64,000 nt of DNA from Ruegeria meonggei (GTDB lineage: Bacteria > Pseudomonadota > Alphaproteobacteria > Rhodobacterales > Rhodobacteraceae). A program made the position numbers and the translations under genes. Location of the stretch: NCBI RefSeq assembly GCF_900172215.1, contig NZ_FWFP01000005.1, forward strand, positions 248,001-312,000, written 5' to 3'. The notes beneath the pieces are model-generated. The model did not search any database. It was not told the origin of the DNA and saw only the letters and a list, made by a program, of their open reading frames with translations. Of the stretch, positions 26,305 to 33,847 are shown in pieces; position 1 is the stretch's first letter, and each line of letters starts with the position of its first letter.

Positions 26305-29100
26305 ATGAGTGAATTCGGCAAAGGGTGTCACCTGCATCTGATCGATGGATCGGCCTTTATTTTTCGGGCCTATCACGCGCTGCCACCGCTGACGCGCAAG
26401 TCTGACGGGTTGCCGATCGGCGCCGTTTCGGGCTTTTGCAACATGCTGCAGAAATATGTCGAAGGGAATGCGGGGCCGGATGCGCCGACCCATGTGGCGG
26501 TGATCTTCGACAAGGGCTCGCACACTTTCCGCAATGACATGTATGATCTGTATAAGGCCAACCGAGAGGCTATGCCCGAGGACCTGCGCCCGCAGATGCC
26601 CCTGACCCGTGAGGCGACACGTGCCTTCAACATCGCCTGCAAAGAGCTTGAGGGCTATGAGGCTGACGATATCATTGCCACCCTTGCCGTTCAGGCGCGA
26701 GAGGCTGGCGGGCGTGTGACCATCGTCAGTTCCGACAAGGACCTGATGCAACTTGTCGGCGGCGGCGTCGAGATGCTGGATGCGATGAAGAACAAGCGCA
26801 TTGACCGCGACGGGGTGATCGAGAAATTCGGCGTCGGCCCGGAACGTGTGGTCGATGTACAGGCGCTGGCCGGAGACAGTGTCGACAACGTGCCCGGCGC
26901 GCCGGGGATCGGGATCAAGACGGCGGCGCTGCTGATCAATGAATATGGCGATCTGGAAACTCTGCTAGACCGTGCCGAAGAGATCAAACAGCCTAAACGC
27001 CGCCAGACCCTGATCGAAAAGCGCGACCAGATCGAGCTGTCGAAAAGGCTGGTGCAGTTGGAAGAGCGGACGCCTTTGGATTTCACTCTGGACGATCTTG
27101 AGGTCAAAGACCCCGAACCGGAAACGCTGTTGGGGTTTCTGGCCGAGATGGAGTTCCGCACCCTGACCAAGCGTATTGCCGACAAGCTGGGGGCCGAGGC
27201 CCCGTCAATTGCGGATGCGCCTGCACCTGCGGACGAGCCAGAAGTTGAAGCTGCGCCCTTTGATGCATCGAAGTACGAATGTGTGCGGGATGCGGCGGCC
27301 CTGCAAAAGTGGATCGACCAGGCTTATGAACGTGGTTGGGTCGCGGTGGATACCGAAACCACCGGCCTGAACGAGATGATCGCCGATCTGGTCGGCATCT
27401 CGCTGTGCATTGAGGCGGGCACGGCCTGTTACGTCCCGCTGATTCATCGTCAAAGTGCGACTGATGACCTGTTTGGCTCGGATGCGCTGGCCGAAGGGCA
27501 GATGCCGCTGGATCAGGCTTTGAACTTGCTGAAGCCGATGCTTGAGGACCCGTCGATCCTGAAGATCGGGCAGAACATGAAATACGATGCCAAGATATTC
27601 AAACGCTATGGGGTCACTGTCGCGCCGATCGACGACACGATGTTGATGTCTTATGCGATGCATGGCGGCGAACATGGGCATGGGATGGATACGCTCTCGG
27701 AACGGTATCTGAGCCATACGCCGATTCCGATCAAGCCGCTGCTGGGGTCCGGAAAATCGGCAATCACCTTTGACAAGGTGCCGATTGACGAGGCCACCGC
27801 TTATGCGGCAGAGGACGCCGATATCACCTTGCGCCTGTGGAAGCTGTTCAAACCACAACTGCATCAGGTACAGGTGACGACGGTTTATGAAACGCTGGAA
27901 CGTCCGTTGGTGCCGGTTCTGACCGAGATGGAGATGCACGGCATCAAGGTCGACCGCGATGTGTTGTCCCGCATGTCCAACGCCTTTGCGCAGAAAATGG
28001 CCGGGTTAGAGGCTGAAATCCACGAATTGGCAGGCGAGCCGTTCAATGTCGGGTCGCCCGCGCAGCTGGGTGAGATCCTGTTCGACAAGATGGGTTTGGA
28101 AGGCGGCAAGAAAGGCAAGACCGGAAAGTATTCGACCGGGGCCGATATTCTTGAGGATCTGGCGACCGAGCATGAATTGCCGCGCCGGGTGTTGGACTGG
28201 CGGCAATTGTCCAAGCTGAAATCGACTTATACGGACGCGCTGCAGACCCATATCAACCCCGATACGGGCCGGGTGCATACGTCTTATTCGATCACCGGGG
28301 CCAATACAGGCCGTCTGGCCTCAACCGATCCGAACCTGCAGAACATTCCAGTGCGCACTGAAGAGGGACGGCGCATTCGCGAGGCGTTCATCGCCGAGCC
28401 GGGCAATTTGCTGGTCAGCCTCGACTACAGCCAGATTGAGCTGCGGATTCTGGCACATATCGCGGAAATCCCTGCCTTGAAACAGGCCTTTACGGATGGG
28501 TTGGACATTCACGCCATGACGGCGTCCGAGATGTTCGACGTGCCGCTGGAAGAGATGACTCCGGATATTCGCCGCCAAGCCAAAGCGATCAACTTTGGTG
28601 TGATCTACGGCATCTCGGGTTTTGGTCTGGCGCGCAACCTGCGCATTCCCCGGGCCGAGGCGCAAGGATTCATCGACCGGTATTTCGAGCGTTTCCCGGG
28701 AATCAGAGCCTATATGGATGACACCGTCGCCTTTGCGAAAGAGCACGGTTATGTTCAGACCTTGTTCGGGCGTAAAATTCACACACCCGAGATCAATGCC
28801 AAGGGGCCGCATGCCGGGTTCTCGCGTCGGGCGGCGATCAACGCGCCGATCCAGGGGACGGCAGCGGATGTGATCCGGCGCGCCATGGTGCGGATGCCGG
28901 AGGCGATCAACGGGTTGCCTGCCAGGATGCTGCTGCAGGTGCATGATGAATTGTTGTTCGAAGTGGCCGAAGACGCGGTGGATCAGGTGATCAGTGTGGC
29001 GCGCGACATTATGGAAGGTGCATCAGACCCGGCGGTGAAACTGGACGTAAAGCTGAGCGTGGATGCCGGGCAGGGCGCGAACTGGGCTGAAGCCCACTAG
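26305..29100 (+). CDS. polA: DNA polymerase I
   Basis: 931 residues. 5'-3' exonuclease domain (LHLIDGSAFIFRAYHALPPL at the start, about 8-300), a proofreading domain with the DTETTG motif near residue 349, and the polymerase domain with motif A DYSQIELR near 707, RRQAKAINFGVIYG and VHDELLFE near 880. All three activities therefore seem intact. GGGAG precedes ATG 26305. It repairs DNA and removes Okazaki RNA. The gene appears monocistronic. Confidence 0.96.
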   Translation: MSEFGKGCHLHLIDGSAFIFRAYHALPPLTRKSDGLPIGAVSGFCNMLQKYVEGNAGPDAPTHVAVIFDKGSHTFRNDMYDLYKANREAMPEDLRPQMPLTREATRAFNIACKELEGYEADDIIATLAVQAREAGGRVTIVSSDKDLMQLVGGGVEMLDAMKNKRIDRDGVIEKFGVGPERVVDVQALAGDSVDNVPGAPGIGIKTAALLINEYGDLETLLDRAEEIKQPKRRQTLIEKRDQIELSKRLVQLEERTPLDFTLDDLEVKDPEPETLLGFLAEMEFRTLTKRIADKLGAEAPSIADAPAPADEPEVEAAPFDASKYECVRDAAALQKWIDQAYERGWVAVDTETTGLNEMIADLVGISLCIEAGTACYVPLIHRQSATDDLFGSDALAEGQMPLDQALNLLKPMLEDPSILKIGQNMKYDAKIFKRYGVTVAPIDDTMLMSYAMHGGEHGHGMDTLSERYLSHTPIPIKPLLGSGKSAITFDKVPIDEATAYAAEDADITLRLWKLFKPQLHQVQVTTVYETLERPLVPVLTEMEMHGIKVDRDVLSRMSNAFAQKMAGLEAEIHELAGEPFNVGSPAQLGEILFDKMGLEGGKKGKTGKYSTGADILEDLATEHELPRRVLDWRQLSKLKSTYTDALQTHINPDTGRVHTSYSITGANTGRLASTDPNLQNIPVRTEEGRRIREAFIAEPGNLLVSLDYSQIELRILAHIAEIPALKQAFTDGLDIHAMTASEMFDVPLEEMTPDIRRQAKAINFGVIYGISGFGLARNLRIPRAEAQGFIDRYFERFPGIRAYMDDTVAFAKEHGYVQTLFGRKIHTPEINAKGPHAGFSRRAAINAPIQGTAADVIRRAMVRMPEAINGLPARMLLQVHDELLFEVAEDAVDQVISVARDIMEGASDPAVKLDVKLSVDAGQGANWAEAH

Positions 29101-29149
29101 ACGTTTATTATGCGGGCTGCGCTGCTCATCGGGCCCTCTTCGCAGCGGG

Positions 29150-29380
29150 TCAGCCCTTTGGTCTGACCATGCGATTGACCAGCCGTTGCACGCTGGGACC
29201 AAGCAGCAGGATGACGGTGAAGGCGATGGGCCAGCAAAAGGCCCAGGACGCCATCCAATCCCCAATCGTGCCGGGGCCAAACCCGATGGCTTTAACCGTG
29301 GCGATCCCTGTCACGATGCAGGACATGAGGCCGGACATGATCAGGCTAAATACGGCGCGGGCATAGCGGGCAGGGAACAT
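29150..29380 (-). CDS. DUF2798 membrane protein
   Basis: 76 residues from ATG 29380, chosen because AAGGAGG lies 6 bases before it (a GTG at 29398 would put the start before this site). Two membrane helices: SLIMSGLMSCIVTGIATV and AFCWPIAFTVILLLG. The pattern matches DUF2798, a small inner-membrane family of unknown role. A TGATCC with a TAATCA lies upstream but the spacing is off by one (19). Single gene. Confidence 0.8.
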   Translation of the reverse strand: MFPARYARAVFSLIMSGLMSCIVTGIATVKAIGFGPGTIGDWMASWAFCWPIAFTVILLLGPSVQRLVNRMVRPKG

Positions 29381-29460
29381 GTCTGGCCTCCTTGACACTG
29401 TGATTATCGGGTGTGGGGTATTTCGGGATCAATTGCCAGACAGCATCATGAGGCGCGGTG

Positions 29461-30210
29461 TCACATCCAGCCCAACGACTGGCTGGTGCGGGATGTGGAG
29501 GCGGTGTATTCGGCGCTGACCCAACCAGAATAGCCGGTGTTTTCCATCGCGGTGAAAAGGGCTGCGAAATCTGTTGGGCCGCGCCCCGGTTCCGAGCGGT
29601 CGGGGGCAGCACCGATCTGGGCGTGAACGACCCGCGGGTGAAACCGATCCCAGATCGCCTGCGCGTCGCCATGGATCATATAGGCGTGAAAGCTGTCAAA
29701 TTGCAGACCCAGATTGGGGCGGTTCACCTGGTTCAAAACCTCGACCGCCAGATCGTAGTCGTTCAGGAAGTACCCGGGTTGTGACACCGGGTTGAGCGGT
29801 TCGATCGTGAATTGCTGTTGGGGGGCGAAATCAGCGGCCCATTGCAGGTTCTTCACAAAGCATTCCAGCGCATCCGGCCCTGAGGCATAGCCCGACATGA
29901 TATGGATCAGCCCGGGTCGCAGGATATCGGCATAACGCAAAACGCGACGGATATCAGACTGAAAACGCGCCTCACCCCCGGGAATGGCTGCATATCCCGG
30001 CGCGCCCCCGGTATAGTTCGGCGGTGGAGCGTTGATCAGTACCAGATCCAGCCCGTTGGCCAGCAGGGCGCGGCGGGTTTCTTTTGCCGCCTGTTCGTAT
30101 GGAAACAGAATCTCGACCGCTTTAAAGCCCGCCTCAGCCGCAGCCTGAAACCGGTCGAGATAAGGAAGCTCGGTGAACAGCAGCGAGATATTGGCAGCGA
30201 ATTTGGGCAT
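29461..30210 (-). CDS. hyi: Hydroxypyruvate isomerase family protein
   Basis: 249 residues from ATG 30210. TIM-barrel xylose-isomerase-like fold with MPKFAANISLLFTELPYLDRF, LINAPPPNYTGG and the metal-binding Glu/Asp/His residues of PLNPVSQPGYFL, QFDSFHAYM and HAQIGAAPDRSEPG. Interconverts hydroxypyruvate and tartronate semialdehyde in glyoxylate metabolism (family knowledge). The C-terminus (AEYTASTSRTSQSLGWM) differs from the usual AEYRPxGxTEDGLGWL, keeping the ending GW. No glyoxylate carboligase or reductase gene is adjacent. The opposite strand begins another gene 170 bases away. Confidence 0.88.
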   Translation of the reverse strand: MPKFAANISLLFTELPYLDRFQAAAEAGFKAVEILFPYEQAAKETRRALLANGLDLVLINAPPPNYTGGAPGYAAIPGGEARFQSDIRRVLRYADILRPGLIHIMSGYASGPDALECFVKNLQWAADFAPQQQFTIEPLNPVSQPGYFLNDYDLAVEVLNQVNRPNLGLQFDSFHAYMIHGDAQAIWDRFHPRVVHAQIGAAPDRSEPGRGPTDFAALFTAMENTGYSGWVSAEYTASTSRTSQSLGWM

Positions 30211-30383
30211 GTGGGGCCTCGGAAATCTGATGGCCGAACCATAGCGTCGGGCCGGTTTCAGTGAAAGGGACTGAAAACGACAGATTGTCGAAAATCGACC
30301 AGATCGCCCGGCGCATTTCAGTGAGGTTCGGAACATTACGGCGAATCATTTCAGGCGCCGTACCAACAAAAGGTTTGACCCCA

Positions 30384-31328
30384 ATGGCGATGAGCCCTGA
30401 CCCCGTGCGCGGGACCACCCTTTCTATGTCCGGCGGAAGGAATTCTGCCTTGTCCGGAAATGGGTTGGCGGTCGCTTCAATGCTGACGTGGGCGGCCGGG
30501 TTTCCGGCGGCCGAGGTGTTGTTGCAGACCTGGCCACCGGTTGCTCTGTTGGCGGCGCGGTTGGCGTTTGCGGTGGTTGTCATGGTGCCGATCTGGCTTT
30601 TGATCGACGGGCCGCGGCGGGTGCTGCGTGCCCGCTGGGGCCATGCGATGCTGGTCGGAGGGCTTGGAATTGGCATTGCCATGTTCCTGCTTATTGTTGC
30701 GCAAAAGCTGACCGATCCGGTGACGGTTGCAATCATTGCCTCTTGTGCGCCGCTGATGGCCACAGTGCTGGAGCTTGCAGCAGGCACGCGGCGCTTGCGG
30801 TGGAATTTTGCGCTGGGTGTGTTGGTGTCGATTGTCGGCGGATTGATTGCGACCAGTGCGGTGGCGCCTGCTCAGCTGGGTCTGGGGGCGGTCTGCGCCA
30901 TTGGGGCAACGGGCCTGTTCTGCTGGTCCAGCATGGCAACCGCGCGCGACTTTCCAGACCTTAGCCACACGGGACGCACCACGATCACGTTCGCTGGCGG
31001 GCTGGTCATGGCATCGCTGCTGGTGTTTGGGGCGGCGCAGATGGGTATGGATGTGTTGCCTGCGACCGCCTTCGACACTCAGCAGGCTGGGATGTTGATG
31101 ATCTACGCGATTATCTCGATGGGGCTGAGCCAGGTTTTCTTTGTCGCGTCCATTGGTAAGCTGGGCGTCGCTCTGACCTCATTCCATATCAACATCGCGC
31201 CGTTTTACGTGATGGTGATCATGGTGATGATGGGGGATGAGTGGAATTCAACCCGGGCGCTGGGCGCAGGGATCGTGGCGCTGTCCGTTGTGCTGGCGCA
31301 GGATCGCCGGGTCGCGCGCCCGGCTTAG
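30384..31328 (+). CDS. DMT-superfamily (EamA) exporter
   Basis: 314 residues from ATG 30384; 30390 and 30426 are also possible because no strong ribosome site is visible. Ten hydrophobic helices in two EamA repeats (LAVASMLTWAAGFPAAEVLL, LLAARLAFAVVVMVPIWLL; later GMLMIYAIISMGLSQVFFVASIGKLGVAL). Exporter of unknown substrate. It converges with DUF1285: its stop overlaps that gene's end by 4 bases. Confidence 0.82.
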   Translation: MAMSPDPVRGTTLSMSGGRNSALSGNGLAVASMLTWAAGFPAAEVLLQTWPPVALLAARLAFAVVVMVPIWLLIDGPRRVLRARWGHAMLVGGLGIGIAMFLLIVAQKLTDPVTVAIIASCAPLMATVLELAAGTRRLRWNFALGVLVSIVGGLIATSAVAPAQLGLGAVCAIGATGLFCWSSMATARDFPDLSHTGRTTITFAGGLVMASLLVFGAAQMGMDVLPATAFDTQQAGMLMIYAIISMGLSQVFFVASIGKLGVALTSFHINIAPFYVMVIMVMMGDEWNSTRALGAGIVALSVVLAQDRRVARPA

Positions 31329-31903
31329 CCCGGCAAATCGTCCGAACGGATCAGCGGAAAAAACTGCCCCCCGGACCAGACCCCAAACCAGCCATCTAGA
31401 TGCGTTGCGATGTCCACGAGGCGATAAAAGCTTTTGCGATCAATGCGCGCCTCCAGGTTTGCGCGAACCAATATGTACGGAGACGGCTCATCTGTTTCTG
31501 CGTCTATGACAATTCGGATGGGATGATCCGGACCCGCGACGGCGACATCGCCCACATGGGTGGAAAAACTCAACCTCTGGGCCTGACCGTCGCCTTCGGC
31601 CTCAAAATCCACCGCGATAAAGGGCGCGTCCTCGACGGTGATTCCCACCTTTTCAACCGGGGTCACCAGAAAGTACTTCCCGTCTTCTTTCTTAAGAATT
31701 GAGGAAAAAAGCTTCACAAGCTCGAACCGGTTGATCGGCGATCCTAAATAACTCCAGGTGCCATCTTTTGCGATTTGCATGTCCAGATCGCCGCAAAACG
31801 GAGGATTCCACAGGTGTACGGGGGGTAAACCCCGTGTTTTGGTCGCTTTGATCGAACTCGCCAGCCCGTCCGGAGAAGGAGTCACAGGTTTTTGTCCACT
31901 CAT
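31325..31903 (-). CDS. DUF1285 protein
   Basis: 192 residues from ATG 31903 (31915 is an alternative). DUF1285 features: LPPVHLWNPPFCGDLDMQIAKDGTW, SPINRFELVKLFSSIL, KYFLVTPVEKVGI and the later RIVIDAETDEPSPYILVRANLEARI. Cytosolic and of unknown function. It is divergent from the MoxR operon, 64 bases apart, a conserved neighbourship in Rhodobacterales as far as I recall. Confidence 0.82.
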   Translation of the reverse strand: MSGQKPVTPSPDGLASSIKATKTRGLPPVHLWNPPFCGDLDMQIAKDGTWSYLGSPINRFELVKLFSSILKKEDGKYFLVTPVEKVGITVEDAPFIAVDFEAEGDGQAQRLSFSTHVGDVAVAGPDHPIRIVIDAETDEPSPYILVRANLEARIDRKSFYRLVDIATHLDGWFGVWSGGQFFPLIRSDDLPG

Positions 31904-31967
31904 TGCTTTTGCCATTTCCTTTTCGCGCGATACACTTCAACCATAATAGTCCACGGAAGGGAAAGTC

Positions 31968-32975
31968 ATGACCGAACCTGCCGACCTCGTGTCCGAGATC
32001 GAAGCGCTGGAAACCAAACTGCAAGAGGCCAAGGCCTCGATCACCCGTCGCTTTATCGGACAGGAAAGAGTCGTGGACCTGACCCTGACGGCATTGCTGT
32101 GTGGCGGCCATGCGCTGCTGATCGGCCTGCCGGGATTGGGCAAGACGCGTCTGGTCGAAACGCTGTCGACTGTAATGGGGCTGAACGGCAACCGCATTCA
32201 GTTCACACCAGACCTGATGCCCGCTGACATTCTGGGCTCCGAAGTGTTGGACACCGCCGAGGATGGCAGCCGCCACTTCCGGTTCATTTCCGGGCCGATC
32301 TTCTGCCAGTTGCTGATGGCGGATGAGATCAACCGCGCCAGCCCCCGGACGCAGTCGGCGCTGCTGCAGGCGATGCAGGAACGCACCGTGACAGTGGCCG
32401 GTGAAGACCGCGATCTGGGCGTGCCGTTCCACGTGCTGGCCACGCAGAACCCGATTGAACAGGAAGGCACCTATCCGCTGCCCGAGGCGCAGCTGGACCG
32501 TTTCCTGGTGCGGATCGACGTGGAGTATCCCGATCGCCAGACCGAACGGGATATTCTTCTGGCCACGACCGGGGTTGAAGAGGACGAGGCGCATCAGATT
32601 TTCAGCAAAGAAGAGCTTTTGGCCGCGCAGGTCCTGCTGCGCCGGATGCCGGTGGGTGAATCCGTGGTCGAGTTGATCCTTGATCTGGTCCGCGCCTTCC
32701 GCCCGGATGAGGCAGGCGTGTCCGAACGGGTTTCTGAGACGGTGGCCTGGGGCCCCGGCCCCCGTGCGGCGCAGGCGCTGATGATGACAGTGCGGGCGCG
32801 GGCGATGCTGCAGGGGCGCCTGGCCCCCAATGCCGAGGATGTACTGGATATGGCGCGCCCGGTGCTCAGCCACCGGATGGCGCTGAATTTCGCGGCGCGG
32901 GCGCGGGGGGATAGCCTTGCTGATCTGATCGAATCCACTGCCGCGGGGTTGACCCGAACTGAGGCCGCGGCGTGA
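31968..32975 (+). CDS. MoxR-family AAA ATPase
   Basis: 335 residues. MoxR type: Walker A GLPGLGKTRLVE (about 48-59), Walker B LLMADEINRASPRTQSALLQAM, the ENPIEQEGTYPLPEAQLDRFL motif, and a C-terminal lid. Acts as a chaperone in assembling or activating VWA or membrane complexes. It is the first gene of a coupled four-gene operon (MoxR, DUF58, BatA/DUF4159, membrane protein): ATGA overlap with the next gene. AGGGAAAG precedes the start. Confidence 0.92.
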   Translation: MTEPADLVSEIEALETKLQEAKASITRRFIGQERVVDLTLTALLCGGHALLIGLPGLGKTRLVETLSTVMGLNGNRIQFTPDLMPADILGSEVLDTAEDGSRHFRFISGPIFCQLLMADEINRASPRTQSALLQAMQERTVTVAGEDRDLGVPFHVLATQNPIEQEGTYPLPEAQLDRFLVRIDVEYPDRQTERDILLATTGVEEDEAHQIFSKEELLAAQVLLRRMPVGESVVELILDLVRAFRPDEAGVSERVSETVAWGPGPRAAQALMMTVRARAMLQGRLAPNAEDVLDMARPVLSHRMALNFAARARGDSLADLIESTAAGLTRTEAAA

Positions 32976-33847
32976 ATGCTGCACTAACCCTTCGCGAAAG
33001 ATCCGAGGCCGAGGCGGCCCGACTGCCGCCGCTTTTGGCGCGGGCCGAACATCTGGCCGGCACCGTCCTGCTGGGCGATCACGGGCGCAGGCGATCCGGT
33101 CTGGGCGATGATTTCTGGCAATACCGCCCGGCGCAGATCGGCGACAGTCGGCGGATGATCGACCATCGCCGTTCGGCCCGCGGGGATCAGCAGTTTGTGC
33201 GCGAACGCGAATGGCAAATCGCGCAATCGGTGATGTTGTGGGTGGATCAGGGCGCGTCGATGCGGTTTGCCTCGGACAAGTCCCTGTCCACCAAAGCGGA
33301 CCGGGCGCGCCTGTTGGGGCTGGCTACAGCCATCCTGCTGGTGCGGGGGGGCGAACGTGTGGGCCTGACCGGCACCACTTTGCCGCCCCGGCGTGGCAAT
33401 GCACAGATCATCCGTCTGGCAGAGGCTTTGTCCGAAGATGCCGAGACCGATTATGCCCCGCCTGAACATCGTGCTATGATTCCACATGCCCGCGCCGTGT
33501 TCATTTCTGATTTCCTGGGGCCGCTGGACGAAGTTGAACTGGCCCTGACCAAAGCTGCCGATCGCGGCGTGCGTGGCGTTCTGCTTCAGGTTCTCGACCC
33601 AGGCGAGGAGAGTTTCCCTTATCGGGGCCGCACGATCTTTGAAAGCGTCGGGGGGTCTGTCCGTCACGAAACCCTGAAGGCCGGCGACCTGCGCGACCGC
33701 TATCTGGACCGCCTTGCGCGCCGCAAGGACGCCCTGAACCAGCTGTGCCGGGCTACGGGCTGGCAACAGGGCCTGCACCATACGGGGGACAGCGCACAGG
33801 CGGCTTTGTTGTGGCTGTACCGGGCGCTGGATGGGGGGACTGGATGA
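32972..33847 (+). CDS. DUF58 protein
   Basis: 291 residues. The DUF58 core includes GDHGRRRSGLGDDFWQYRPAQIGDSRRMIDHRRSARGDQ (about 33-71) and a VWA-like part that follows (MLWVDQGASMRF, where DQGAS keeps Asp and Ser of a MIDAS). DUF58 proteins pair with MoxR ATPases. Coupled to both neighbours. Membrane association is suggested by the context, but no helices are visible. Confidence 0.9.
   Translation: MNAALTLRERSEAEAARLPPLLARAEHLAGTVLLGDHGRRRSGLGDDFWQYRPAQIGDSRRMIDHRRSARGDQQFVREREWQIAQSVMLWVDQGASMRFASDKSLSTKADRARLLGLATAILLVRGGERVGLTGTTLPPRRGNAQIIRLAEALSEDAETDYAPPEHRAMIPHARAVFISDFLGPLDEVELALTKAADRGVRGVLLQVLDPGEESFPYRGRTIFESVGGSVRHETLKAGDLRDRYLDRLARRKDALNQLCRATGWQQGLHHTGDSAQAALLWLYRALDGGTG

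Noticed and set aside
29401-29431. TGATCC with TAATCA upstream of the DUF2798 gene, a third RpoE-like promoter
   Set aside because: The spacer is 19 rather than 18 and the -10 differs from the two good examples, so I do not list it as a promoter.
31692-32984. 430-codon minus frame opposite MoxR
   Set aside because: Shadow of the AAA ATPase gene; composition rich in Gln, His and Arg as expected for an antisense frame.
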